Shown piece by piece: positions 35,501 to 45,234 of a stretch of 64,000 bases of DNA; the first letter of the stretch is position 1; every line of letters begins with the position of its first letter. A program made the position numbers and the translations under genes. A model generated the notes under the pieces. The model ran no database searches, was not told the DNA's origin, and worked only from the letters and a program-made list of their open reading frames with translations. The DNA is taken from positions 194,467 through 258,466 of the forward strand of contig NZ_KB893381.1 in NCBI RefSeq assembly GCF_000374045.1. The letters are read 5' to 3'. The stretch is from Segetibacter koreensis DSM 18137 (GTDB lineage: Bacteria; Bacteroidota; Bacteroidia; Chitinophagales; Chitinophagaceae).

Positions 35501-38500
35501 TTAAAAGTTAGGTGCATAAGTATTTAGTTCAATAACGGTGCGGTTTCTTTCGCTTAATGCACTGATATATTCTGACTGAAGGTTAATGGACTGATTGATA
35601 AGCATTGACCATTCTAAAAAGTTTATAGCGCCGTTGTTATATTGAAGCGTTGCATTTTCCGAAAGAATTGAAGCCTGGTTTAAAGCAACAGTTTCATAAT
35701 ACTTTACTGTTTGTTCATTTTTCTTGTATCGTAAAATCAACTGCTGCACCGCTGATTTTTGAAGTGCCAGCGTATCTGCGTACTCAGCTTGCACTGCAAC
35801 ATATTGCGATTCACTTGCAGCTACTCTTGCTCTTCCACTTTTGTTGAAGATGGGTATGCTAATGCCTGCTAAAACGGAGGAAAACCGCCTGGCAGATGTA
35901 AAGTAGTGTTCACTTCCATTTATATTTTGAGAACCAATAATAGATTGATTGCTATAACCTGCATTTAATAAAGGTAACGTTCGGGCCTTGTTCAATTTAA
36001 TTTCCTGCTTTGCAATTTCCTGCTGTTGCTTTTTAAACAGAACTACAGGATGTTGGCTTATGGAGCCTGTATCAGGTAAGTTAATAAGTGCAACTTTTAA
36101 GTCTGGCTGCTCAGGTACAAATGAAGATGTACTATTAAGCAGGTAGCTAAATTGCGCTTGTACGATCTGAAAGTCAGCATTTAGTTGCAGCAATTGATTG
36201 GTTGCTTGCATCCGTTGTGTTTCTGCTGCTGTTTTTTCAACAATGTTAGCTTCTCCCGCTTTGAACCGCTGCTCCTGCCTTTCAAGAAAAGCAGCATATA
36301 AACTATCTGCTCTAATTAAAAGATTCCTTTTTTGAACCATCATCAACAATTCGTAATAAAGTTGGGTAACGTGCCTTTTAATATTTAACTTAATTATGTT
36401 TTCATTCAATAGACTTCCTGTCGTCCGGGCTTTTAAAACCTCCAGCTGTCGTTTATACACAATCGGAAAAGCTATAGACTGGGTTAACGTAAACCGGGTA
36501 TCATTCGCAATTGTATTCATCTGGCCATATTCTCCTTCGACCGCAGTAAATGGTATATCCCATGCACTTTTTTCAAGTTTTTGAAGCGTTTCTGTCTGCA
36601 GCCGCGAAGACCGGACAGACAAGTTTTGCGTTACGGCCATATCAATTGCAGCTTGCAAGGAAATCTTTTTTTCCTGTGCTTTAATCGAAAAGGAGGTTGC
36701 TAGTAAAACAAAAATAATAGAGGCTATTGTTTTGCTTTTTGCTTTAAATGGATCCGAAATATTTTTAGATGTTCCTTTGTTACGAACTTTATTAAATAAC
36801 ATGTATAAAACAGGTAGTACTACAAGTGTAAGAAGGGTGGCCGAAATTAATCCTCCTATAACAACAGTTGCCAACGGCCTTTGTACTTCTGCACCTGCCC
36901 CATTGCTTAAAGCCATAGGTAAAAAACCTAAAGAAGCAACAGAGGCTGTCATAAGTACAGGTCTTAGACGCGTCGACGTGCCTTCCCTGATACGCTCCAT
37001 TACATCGTGCACTCCATTTTTTTTCAAGTGATTAAACTCGGTCAGCAATACAATTCCATTCAATACAGCTATACCAAACAAGGCGATAAAACCTACGCCG
37101 GCAGAAATACTAAAAGGCATACCTCGCATGCTTAAAGCTAAAACACCGCCAATAGCAGAAAGCGGAATGGCTGTAAATATGAGCAGGCCTTCTCCTAAAG
37201 AATTAAAAGCAAAATAAAGCATGATAAAAATGAGCAGCAACGAAACAGGAACGGCAATGCTAAGTCGTTTTTTGGCTTGTACTAAATTTTCAAATTGCCC
37301 TCCATAAGTAATGTAATAGGCCGCTGGTAATTTTATTTGAGCTGCAATTTTGCCTTGAAGATCTTTTACTACCGTTTGAACATCCTTTCCCCGAACATTA
37401 AAACCAATGGTAATTCTTCGCTCAGCGTTTTCACGCTGTATTTGATTAGGCCCTACTTTTATTTGTACATCAGCTACTTGCTGCAAAGGAAGTTGTTGCC
37501 CTTTTGGTGTAGGTATCAGCAGGTTTTGTACATCTGTAAGGCTCTGCCTGTTTTGATTATTTAGCCGAACCACTAAATCAAATCGTCTTTCGTTTTCGTA
37601 AACCTGCCCACTTACCGCTCCTGCAAATGCGGATTGAAGTACATTGTTTACATCTGCCACTGATAAACCAAACTGTGATAAAGCTGCCCTGTTGTAGTTA
37701 ACTTCAATTTGTGGCAAGCCCGTTTGCGATTCCACATAAACATCTTTGGCGCCATCAACCCTGCTCACAATGCCACCAATTCTTGCTGCATACTTTGCAA
37801 GGGTGTCTAAATCTTCTCCAAAAATTTTACATATTACATCTTGTCTTCCACCAGTCATCAATTCATTAAAACGCATTTGTACAGGAAACTCAAAACCTGC
37901 TGTCACCCCCGGAACGTCTTCCAGCGCTTTGCTCATTTTCTCTGCAAGTTCGTCGAACGTCTTGGCTGACGTCCACTGTTTTTTAGGCTTTAAGATAACC
38001 ATCATATCGGAGGCATCCATTGTCATCGGATCTGTAGGAATTTCGCCGCTACCGATCTTGGTTACCACTTTTTGTACCTCAGGAAATTTTGTTAACAGTA
38101 TGTGTGATGATTGCTGAGTAGCTTTTATGGTAGTCGTAAGAGAACTGCCGGTAAGCACCCTTGTATCAACAGCAAAGTCGCCTTCTTCTAATTTAGGAAT
38201 AAATTCACCTCCAAGATTTAGTAAAATAACAAGCGCCACAGCCAATAATAAAACAGCAAAACCGATGACCATTTTTGGAAAAGAAAGCGCTTTATTCAAT
38301 AATGGCTGATACGCTTTTTCCAGCCGGCTCATCATTTTATCGGCAAAAGAAGGCTTGGTTACTACTTTTTTACTTAATACCAAAGAACTCATCATAGGCA
38401 CGTAGGTAAGTGAAAGTATAAAAGCCCCTATAATGGCAAATAATACTGTTTCCGCCATAGGCCTGAACATCTTTCCTTCGATGCTTTGTAACGATAAAAT

Positions 38501-39895
38501 TGGTAAATAAACAATCAGGATTATCATTTGGCCAAAAACAGCAGCATTCATCAATTTGCCTGATGCTTCCTTTACTTCCTCATTCATTTGCTGTTGAGAG
38601 AGACGTTGCAAACCTTTGAAGCTGGTGGTCTTGTGCAGCGCATGCATTACCGCTTCTACAATAATAACAGCGCCGTCTACAATCAATCCAAAATCGAGCG
38701 CCCCAAGACTCATTAAATTACCACTAACACCAAAAAGGTTCATCATGCTGATGGCAAACAGCATGGCTAACGGTATAATAGATGCTACCAGCAAACCGGC
38801 CCTAAAATTCCCAAGAAATAGTACCAGGATTAATACTACAATTAAAGCACCTTCAATAAGATTTCTTTTAACTGTACTAATTGCGTTATTAACCATTTTG
38901 GTTCGGTCAAGAAATGGTTCTATAATTACACCTTCCGGTAATGTTTTTTGAATTTGCGCAATTTTTCTTTTTACATCCTTAATGACTTTAGATGAATTTT
39001 CGCCTTTAAGCATCATTACTACCGCACCTGCCACTTCACCCTGGTCGTTATAACACATCGCTCCATAACGTGTAGAAAATCCCAGATGTACGTCGGCAAT
39101 ATTGCGTATCAAAACGGGGGTTCCATCTTGTAGCGTTTTTACAATAATACCTCCAATATCATCTATTGTTTTTACCAATCCTTCACTTCGTATAAATAAA
39201 ACCGCAGGCCCTTTTTCTATATACGCTCCCCCCGAATTCTGATTGTTTTTTTCAAGGGCAGTAAATACATCACTAATGGTAAGGTTATAAGATTTAAGGC
39301 GGTCTGCGTTCACTCCTATTTCGTATTGTTTAAGCTTGCCGCCAAAGCTGCTTACATCTGCAACGCCGGGTGTACCAAGTAGTTGCCTGCGTACGATCCA
39401 ATCCTGTATGGTTCTTAGTTCCATTGCATCGTACTTGCCTTCATAACCCGTTTTTGGTTTAACCACATATTGAAAAATTTCACCCAAACCGGTTGTTACC
39501 GGTCCTAATGTAGGTGTTCCAAGTCCGAGAGGTATCTGGCTTTGCACCTGCACTAATCGTTCACTTACCTGCTGTCTTGCCCAATACACATCAGTTTTAT
39601 CGTTAAAAACAATAGTGATGATGGAGAGGCCAAACCGGGAAAAAGAACGTTGCTCAATTATTCCGGGAATATTACGTGTTGCTATCTCGATAGGAAAGGT
39701 AATGAGCCTTTCAATGTCAGATGCACCTAAGGAAGGTGAGGATGTGATTACCAGTACCTGGTTATTAGTAATGTCTGGTACGGCATCAATAGGAAGCCGA
39801 GTGGTATTATACACGCCCCATATAATAAGGGCGAGCATCATCATCCCGACAATTAACTTATTACGAATAGAAAATGCAATGATTTTATTAAGCAT
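35501..39895 (-). CDS. CusA/CzcA-type heavy-metal RND pump fused to a TolC-like outer membrane factor
   Basis: About 1464 residues from the ATG at 39895 (MLNKIIAFSIRNKLIV), preferred over the ATG at 39952 because it gives the canonical RND start. Residues 1 to about 1040 are a complete metal RND transporter with twelve membrane helices: TTRLPIDAVPDITNNQV, GALDFGLIVDGAVIIVEA, FDLVVRLN and GIAVLNGIVLLTEFNHLKKNG. A membrane-anchored linker follows, then a TolC-type domain of about 400 residues (KISLQAAIDMAVTQNLSVRSS, LTQSIAFPIVYKRQ). Pump and outer-membrane channel are thus one polypeptide, an arrangement known from Bacteroidota CusA proteins. Substrate by context: Cu(I)/Ag(I), or divalent metals. 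Confidence 0.93.
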   Translation of the reverse strand: MLNKIIAFSIRNKLIVGMMMLALIIWGVYNTTRLPIDAVPDITNNQVLVITSSPSLGASDIERLITFPIEIATRNIPGIIEQRSFSRFGLSIITIVFNDKTDVYWARQQVSERLVQVQSQIPLGLGTPTLGPVTTGLGEIFQYVVKPKTGYEGKYDAMELRTIQDWIVRRQLLGTPGVADVSSFGGKLKQYEIGVNADRLKSYNLTISDVFTALEKNNQNSGGAYIEKGPAVLFIRSEGLVKTIDDIGGIIVKTLQDGTPVLIRNIADVHLGFSTRYGAMCYNDQGEVAGAVVMMLKGENSSKVIKDVKRKIAQIQKTLPEGVIIEPFLDRTKMVNNAISTVKRNLIEGALIVVLILVLFLGNFRAGLLVASIIPLAMLFAISMMNLFGVSGNLMSLGALDFGLIVDGAVIIVEAVMHALHKTTSFKGLQRLSQQQMNEEVKEASGKLMNAAVFGQMIILIVYLPILSLQSIEGKMFRPMAETVLFAIIGAFILSLTYVPMMSSLVLSKKVVTKPSFADKMMSRLEKAYQPLLNKALSFPKMVIGFAVLLLAVALVILLNLGGEFIPKLEEGDFAVDTRVLTGSSLTTTIKATQQSSHILLTKFPEVQKVVTKIGSGEIPTDPMTMDASDMMVILKPKKQWTSAKTFDELAEKMSKALEDVPGVTAGFEFPVQMRFNELMTGGRQDVICKIFGEDLDTLAKYAARIGGIVSRVDGAKDVYVESQTGLPQIEVNYNRAALSQFGLSVADVNNVLQSAFAGAVSGQVYENERRFDLVVRLNNQNRQSLTDVQNLLIPTPKGQQLPLQQVADVQIKVGPNQIQRENAERRITIGFNVRGKDVQTVVKDLQGKIAAQIKLPAAYYITYGGQFENLVQAKKRLSIAVPVSLLLIFIMLYFAFNSLGEGLLIFTAIPLSAIGGVLALSMRGMPFSISAGVGFIALFGIAVLNGIVLLTEFNHLKKNGVHDVMERIREGTSTRLRPVLMTASVASLGFLPMALSNGAGAEVQRPLATVVIGGLISATLLTLVVLPVLYMLFNKVRNKGTSKNISDPFKAKSKTIASIIFVLLATSFSIKAQEKKISLQAAIDMAVTQNLSVRSSRLQTETLQKLEKSAWDIPFTAVEGEYGQMNTIANDTRFTLTQSIAFPIVYKRQLEVLKARTTGSLLNENIIKLNIKRHVTQLYYELLMMVQKRNLLIRADSLYAAFLERQEQRFKAGEANIVEKTAAETQRMQATNQLLQLNADFQIVQAQFSYLLNSTSSFVPEQPDLKVALINLPDTGSISQHPVVLFKKQQQEIAKQEIKLNKARTLPLLNAGYSNQSIIGSQNINGSEHYFTSARRFSSVLAGISIPIFNKSGRARVAASESQYVAVQAEYADTLALQKSAVQQLILRYKKNEQTVKYYETVALNQASILSENATLQYNNGAINFLEWSMLINQSINLQSEYISALSERNRTVIELNTYAPNF

Positions 39896-39982
39896 AAGCA
39901 AAAAAATCTTAATCAGTGTTAATTCAATAATAGAAATAATTTGCCTTAACAACAGTTACTGTCAAGGCCAGGCAAGCATTAT

Positions 39983-40378
39983 TTATGACCAGGAAAACCG
40001 GGGAGGCTGGAAGATGTCGTTATGCTTTTCAGAAGGAATCCACGTTACATAATTCTTATTGAAATGATTTAGTATCTCTTTTTCGGGCAAAATAAGAACA
40101 ATTGCAGAGGAAGGAACAGGAACGGAATGACTATGGCTTATGATAAGAGCTCCCGCATTTGTTTTAAAAGGTAATTGCATGTCTCTTTCATAATCCGCGT
40201 CTTTAGCATCACCATTAAAATAATGCATCTTAAGAAAAGCAAAAAAGGATATACCGTTATCCGCACCTCCATGCTCTTTGTAGTGTTCAATCAATACAGG
40301 CAACTTTATCAGCTGGCATAATTCGGTATTGGTCAATAACTGTAACGATAAAAATAATATAGCGATAAAGCGAGGCAA
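39983..40378 (-). CDS. Small exported protein preceding the CusA pump
   Basis: 131 residues, probably from a TTG start at 40378, since no ATG precedes the hydrophobic leader (PRFIAILFLSLQLLTNTEL). The mature part has LIKLPVLIEHYKEHGGADNGISFFAFLKMHYF and ends with Pro/Ser/Trp. Proteins with this LPxLxEHYxEH pattern commonly stand first in Bacteroidota CusA-TolC operons. The His-rich pattern suggests a metal-related role, but no function is known. Confidence 0.72.
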   Translation of the reverse strand: MPRFIAILFLSLQLLTNTELCQLIKLPVLIEHYKEHGGADNGISFFAFLKMHYFNGDAKDADYERDMQLPFKTNAGALIISHSHSVPVPSSAIVLILPEKEILNHFNKNYVTWIPSEKHNDIFQPPRFSWS

Positions 40379-40695
40379 CTATTTATAGTATTTAGTTAAG
40401 CGATTAATATTTATCAATGCAGTGTTTTTATGTAATTACAACAAATGTATAAATAGACGTTTAATAAAGGTAAAATATTTTATTAAACAATATTATATAT
40501 GATCTGATATCATTTGTCTTGTGAATTAGTATCCATCGACAACAGCGATCCATTTCTGCAGGATTATATCTGTTATTTCCTTTCCTTTTTCGACTGTTGC
40601 TTTTCCTCGCAGCCTCTCCAACTTTTCTAAATATTATTAATCAGCTCATTGACAATGCAAAACGTAATTATTACTTTTATATCATACCCTTACCC
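40379..40695. other. Gene-free divergent region before the HNH gene
   Basis: 317 bp, strongly AT-rich near 40440-40510. It presumably carries the efflux operon promoter on the minus strand. The 13-bp metal motif found upstream of copA is not present here. Confidence 0.4.
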
Positions 40696-40995
40696 ATGAA
40701 AAGGCAATTTAATACAGACCTTAATGGGGAGCCTTTTTCTGAAGAAATCAAACGGATAGTTTGGCAAAAAGGCTCTTCACTTTTAAACTATGACCCTAAC
40801 AAACTGAGAAGAGACAGATGCGGACATCTTATTCAGTATAGTCAATTTGGCAATAGACACAACGTTCATGGCTGGGAAATAGACCACATTATACCCGTTG
40901 CTAAAGGTGGAACCGATGCTATAGACAACCTACAACCATTATATTGGAAAAGTAATTTTGAAAAGGGAAATAACCTTAAATGGCGATGCAGGTAA
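40696..40995 (+). CDS. Small HNH endonuclease
   Basis: 99 residues from the ATG at 40696 (MKRQFNTDLNG), preferred over an in-frame ATG at 40597 because the extra 33 residues look non-homologous. The HNH motif is WEIDHIIPVAKGGTDAIDNLQPLYWKSNFEKGNN: His of DH, the central Asn and the final Asn. The N-terminal part WQKGSSLLNYDPNKLRRDRCG resembles other stand-alone HNH proteins. No methyltransferase or integrase gene is next to it. Its role may be in defence, DNA repair or mobility. Confidence 0.82.
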   Translation: MKRQFNTDLNGEPFSEEIKRIVWQKGSSLLNYDPNKLRRDRCGHLIQYSQFGNRHNVHGWEIDHIIPVAKGGTDAIDNLQPLYWKSNFEKGNNLKWRCR

Positions 40996-41274
40996 AAACA
41001 ATCACATAAGTGCGTTCGCCCCGAAGCTTACTAGAAATATTTTAGTGGAAAACATTTTAATAATAATTACCGAAAATAAAGAGCTGTTGTTTTACATCAT
41101 TATCACCTTCTCCCTTCTTCCCCATCAACTGTATCTCTTTTTCATAATCATTGTTCTATTCCCAGGTATTTATTTTTAAATACCTCTGCAACCATATCGA
41201 AGATTTACCTATCTATTGATTAGTATTTTGTACAAAAACCACATTTATTCATCACAATTACAACTAAAAATTTT

Positions 41275-42216
41275 ATGCAAAAACAATTTGTCATTTATGC
41301 CTTGTGTCTTTTTTCTCTATCCGCTGTTATTCTTCCCAGTTGCCAAAAGGGTTTGACTGATGTACCGAAGAATACAACCACAATACCGCCAACTACAGCC
41401 GATAGCACCAACAACAATACAACAGACAGTACTAATAATTCTGCTGACACTGTAAACAAGGAATTACCAGTTTTAATAAATGCAAGTGCAACTAATATAA
41501 CAGCAACAAGAGCTACAATAGGTGCTGAAATAACAGCAGATGGCGGTTTCCAAATAACAGAGCAAGGTATAGTATATGATACGCTTCCTAATCCAACAAT
41601 TAACAGCAACATCTTAAAAGCTAAAACCGTGCAATTAGGAGCTTTCTCATTAGAAATAGCAAAAGGATTGAAACCTAACACAAAATACTATGCGCGGGCT
41701 TATGCAACCAATAGTGCAGGCACCGGTTATAGCAAGCAGGTAGACTTTACAATTGCAGCGGTACAAATAGGACAACGCTATGGTGGAGGAGTTGTTTTTT
41801 ACATAGATGCAACAACACACCACGGTTTAATTTCGGCATTGCCCGGTCAAAATGAGACTGCAGAATGGGCAACCGTTTCTGTAAGCGTACCCGGATTGAA
41901 AACCGAAATAGGTAGTGGTCTGGCTAATACTAAGGCTATTCTTGCAGCTTTAGGTGACAAAGCTACAGCAGCTAAATTTTGTGATGACTTAAGTTCATAC
42001 GGATTTACTGACTGGTACATGCCGTCAAGAGATGAGTTAGCCGAAATGTATAAGTATCGTGATCTGATCGGATTTAACAGCGCATATCGTCTCAGTTCTT
42101 CCGAAGCTGACGCTGATACTGCATGGGGTCAAAGTTTTGACACCGATGGCAGCAACGGACCTACTAAAATCAGTAAGACTGCAGTAGCCGGTGTACGCGC
42201 AATCAGAGCCTTTTAA
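41275..42216 (+). CDS. Lipoprotein with Fn3-like domain and DUF1566-like C terminus
   Basis: 313 residues with a lipoprotein signal (MQKQFVIYALCLFSLSAVILPSC). A Thr/Asn-rich linker follows (TTTIPPTTADSTNNNTTDST), then a fibronectin-like domain (TNITATRATIGAEIT ... PNTKYYARAYATNSAGTGYS). The C-terminal domain has the DUF1566/Lcl look: WYMPSRDELAEMYKYRD and SSSEADADTAWGQSFDTDG ending GVRAIRAF. It is likely surface-exposed. Function unknown. Confidence 0.78.
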   Translation: MQKQFVIYALCLFSLSAVILPSCQKGLTDVPKNTTTIPPTTADSTNNNTTDSTNNSADTVNKELPVLINASATNITATRATIGAEITADGGFQITEQGIVYDTLPNPTINSNILKAKTVQLGAFSLEIAKGLKPNTKYYARAYATNSAGTGYSKQVDFTIAAVQIGQRYGGGVVFYIDATTHHGLISALPGQNETAEWATVSVSVPGLKTEIGSGLANTKAILAALGDKATAAKFCDDLSSYGFTDWYMPSRDELAEMYKYRDLIGFNSAYRLSSSEADADTAWGQSFDTDGSNGPTKISKTAVAGVRAIRAF

Positions 42217-42249
42217 TCATTCTTCCTAAAACTTTTTAAAAATCTATTC

Positions 42250-42291
42250 AAAGCCCTTTTCTGCTGATAGCAGAAAGGGGCTTTTTGCAAA
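42250..42291 (+). terminator. Terminator after the DUF1566-like lipoprotein gene
   Basis: A long stem (AAAGCCCTTTTCTGCT with AGCAGAAAGGGGCTTT, one G-T pair) is followed by TTTTT, 35 bp after the stop. Confidence 0.85.
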
Positions 42292-42709
42292 TAAGAAAAA
42301 CAATCATTAATTGTTGGAACTCTACGCTGGCTCATACCTACTCGGTGTTTCCTTGCTATGCATTCATGACAATAGAAAAGACGAATAAAAAAATGCCGTA
42401 CAAGTTTTTTGTAACAGTAACTGCGCCTACTTCTAACTTCGGGGGTCGTAAATTTTAATTCAAAATCAGCAATAGGTTTTTTGTAAAAAGAAATATAATA
42501 TCTTGCCGTACCTAAGAGGAATATAGAATGATTGAAGTTTACAACATTCTAAATAGCTTTTTTAAAAATCACAAAAAGTAATTTTATTAGTGCGAAGATG
42601 TATGTGAAAAGCATATTGCAATAGATAACAGGGAGAAAACAATTAATAGTCTTTATATATTTTCAGTAGCTTTTAAAAATTAATTTATACAAATTGACGA
42701 TTACCGCCT
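42292..42709 (+). other. Gene-free region upstream of the oxidoreductase gene
   Basis: 418 bp without a supported gene or RNA structure. AT content rises near the downstream start, so the promoter is probably in the last 150 bp. Confidence 0.4.
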
Positions 42710-44077
42710 ATGAATAATTTCAACATCAACCGACGGAGATTTCTTAAGGGAACTGCTGCAACCCTCGCTTTAACCGCTCTTGGCGCCAACGCTATGGACA
42801 TTATTTATCAGCCCAAAACGCTTCGCGTTGCGTTGATAGGAACAGGATGGTATGGTAAAAGTGACTTATTCCGGTTAATACAAGTTGCCCCTGTTAATGT
42901 GGTTGCTCTTTGCGATGTCGACAAACACCAATTGAGCCAGGCTGCAGACATGGTAAGTCAACGGCAAAAATCGGGAAAAGTGCCAAGACTTTACAATGAC
43001 TATAGAAAGATGCTGTCCGAAAATGCAATGGATATTGTACTTATCGGAACGCCAGATCACTGGCATGCGCTGACGGCAATAGAAGCAATGAAATCCGGGG
43101 CGAATGTGTACGTGCAAAAACCCATAAGCGTTGATGTGATTGAAGGAGAAGCTATGGTGGCTGCAGCACGAAAGTATAACAGGGTAGTACAAGTTGGCAC
43201 GCAACGCAGAAGCACTCCTCATCTTATAGAAGCTAAGAAAAACATTGTAGATGCCGGCCTGCTTGGAAAAGTATCGCACGTGGAGATGTGTTGTTACTAT
43301 CATATGCGGAACAATAGCAATCCTCCTGTAATTCCAGTACCGGATTTTCTTGATTATGATATGTGGACCGGCCCTGCCCCTTTTCGTCCTTATGATGGCC
43401 TTCCGCATGTTGGCTGGTGGCGGACTTTTATGGAATATGGAAATGGCATAGTCGGGGATATGGCCATACACATGTTTGATGCCACACGGTGGATGTTAAA
43501 CCTGGGATGGCCAAAACGTATTAGTTCAACAGGGGGCATTTACATGAATAAAGGAGGAAAATCAGACATTTCAGACACGCAGTCAGCATTGTTTGAATAT
43601 AATGATCTTACTTGTATATGGCAACACAGAACATGGGGAACTCCATCAGACCCCGAGTACCCCTGGGCGTTTACATTGTTTGGAGAAAAAGGCACTTTAA
43701 AGGCAGATGTTTATAAATATGATTTTATACCTGAAGGGAAAGGCAGCAAGATTCACAAAGACGTGGTTTACGAAAAAGAAAAATATCCTGAGGATTTAAA
43801 AGAACCAAAGATTGAATTACATACAGCTCCCGCAACAAGATTGCATATGCTAAACTTTTTGGGTGCTATCGCTAATAATAGCAAACCCGTAGCCGATATA
43901 GAACAAGGCCACATATCCACAGCAAGCTGCATAATGGCCAATTTATCAATGAAAACAGGACGACCATTAGTCTACGACCCTCAGAAGCGTATTATTGTAG
44001 GAGATACTGAGGCCACCAGCCTCCTTAAGCGTCCTTATCGCCAGCCGTGGGAACATCCTGATTTTGATAAAGTTTAA
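42710..44077 (+). CDS. Gfo/Idh/MocA family oxidoreductase with Tat signal
   Basis: 455 residues. It opens with a twin-arginine leader (NINRRRFLKGTAATLALTALGANA). A Rossmann domain has the dinucleotide loop RVALIGTGWYGKSD and VALCDVD. The EKP-like catalytic motif reads VYVQKPISVDVIEGEAM, with Gln in place of the usual Glu, and the C-terminal domain has GDMAIHMFDATRWML. Members oxidise or epimerise sugars with NAD(P); export by Tat with bound cofactor is common in Bacteroidota. Its neighbours (an esterase-like hydrolase and a GH97 enzyme) suggest carbohydrate breakdown. Confidence 0.9.
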   Translation: MNNFNINRRRFLKGTAATLALTALGANAMDIIYQPKTLRVALIGTGWYGKSDLFRLIQVAPVNVVALCDVDKHQLSQAADMVSQRQKSGKVPRLYNDYRKMLSENAMDIVLIGTPDHWHALTAIEAMKSGANVYVQKPISVDVIEGEAMVAAARKYNRVVQVGTQRRSTPHLIEAKKNIVDAGLLGKVSHVEMCCYYHMRNNSNPPVIPVPDFLDYDMWTGPAPFRPYDGLPHVGWWRTFMEYGNGIVGDMAIHMFDATRWMLNLGWPKRISSTGGIYMNKGGKSDISDTQSALFEYNDLTCIWQHRTWGTPSDPEYPWAFTLFGEKGTLKADVYKYDFIPEGKGSKIHKDVVYEKEKYPEDLKEPKIELHTAPATRLHMLNFLGAIANNSKPVADIEQGHISTASCIMANLSMKTGRPLVYDPQKRIIVGDTEATSLLKRPYRQPWEHPDFDKV

Positions 44078-44120
44078 AAGCAAAAAATATATTGCATTCA
44101 AATTAAACGTTCGATACTGA

Positions 44121-45050
44121 TTACATAAACTTCATTTTTTTCATCCATTGTTCCACTAAATCCATCCACTTAACAGGGCTGGTCTTATTGTTCATGCCAT
44201 ATCCATGTCCACCCTTTTCGTACTGGTACATTTCTACTGGTACGCTATGCTCTTTTAAAGCTTTTTCAAATTCCAGTGAATTTTGAACTTTAACTGGGTC
44301 ATCTTTTGCATGCACTAAAAAAGCAGGTGGCGTTTTGGTAGTAACGTGAAATTCATTGGAGTATTCTTTTATTTTTTCTTCAGACGCATTTTTGCCTAAC
44401 AACTGATCTCTCGACCCAATGTGTCCTATACTATCAGTAAAGGAGATAACAGGATATACTAAAATCATAAAGTCGGGTCGAAGACTTGTATGATTTGGAT
44501 TTGAAATGTAAGTTTTATCAAAATGAGTTCCGATGGTAGAAGCTAAATGCCCACCAGCAGAAAAACCCATAAGGCCAATATGATTTTTATTGATGCCCCA
44601 TTCTGCACTTCTTTCTCTAACTATTTTTATCGCCTGCTGAGCGTCCTGCAATGGCCCGATTTCTTTGTTTATCATGGTCTCATCATCAGGTATGCGGTAC
44701 TTTAATACAAAAGCTGTTACACCCATTTCATTAAACCGTTTGGCTACGTCTGCGCCTTCGTGTCCCGCTGCTTCTACCGAATAACCACCACCCGGACAGA
44801 TAATTACAGCAGCACCTGTTCTTTTCTCTTTCGCCGGCTGGTAAACGGTTAACGCAGGCCTGCTTATTTTGCTTATGATTAGTATGCTGTCTTTATTAAT
44901 TTCTGATTTTTCCTCATCCTGCGTAGGCTTTGAATTGGGAATACTGTCAGTATACAGCGGGATAATGGTTTGAGAAAAACTTTTAAAGCTTGTGCCTGTA
45001 ATCATACCCGCAAGTAAAACAATAATGAGAGAAGAGTAACCTCTGGCCAT
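44121..45050 (-). CDS. Secreted alpha/beta hydrolase, carbohydrate-esterase-like
   Basis: 309 residues with an N-terminal hydrophobic leader (SSLIIVLLAGMITGTSFKSFSQ). The catalytic Ser is in GLMGFSAGGHLAST, the oxyanion loop in VIICPGGGYSVEAAGHEG, the Asp in HAKDDPV and the His in GGHGYGM. The PGGGY...GFSAGGH layout is that of the BD-FAE/axe-type sugar esterases. It lies between the oxidoreductase and GH97 genes on the opposite strand. Confidence 0.86.
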   Translation of the reverse strand: MARGYSSLIIVLLAGMITGTSFKSFSQTIIPLYTDSIPNSKPTQDEEKSEINKDSILIISKISRPALTVYQPAKEKRTGAAVIICPGGGYSVEAAGHEGADVAKRFNEMGVTAFVLKYRIPDDETMINKEIGPLQDAQQAIKIVRERSAEWGINKNHIGLMGFSAGGHLASTIGTHFDKTYISNPNHTSLRPDFMILVYPVISFTDSIGHIGSRDQLLGKNASEEKIKEYSNEFHVTTKTPPAFLVHAKDDPVKVQNSLEFEKALKEHSVPVEMYQYEKGGHGYGMNNKTSPVKWMDLVEQWMKKMKFM

Positions 45051-45234
45051 ACGATATTTTTTAATGATTTTTTTTATAACAAATATTTTTTCTACCTTTT
45101 TATATTAATGCAGGAAAACAACTCAAAATAGGCATAAAAAGAAAATTCAACTAAAAAGTTTATTCCTAATTTTAAGTCTTTTATTTTTCGCGATTCAACT
45201 ATAAATTTTATAGTCCCTATTTTAAAAACATTTC

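Noticed and set aside
42875..43471. 198-residue minus-strand frame inside the oxidoreductase gene
   Set aside because: The plus frame carries a full Gfo/Idh/MocA protein; the minus frame has no family features.
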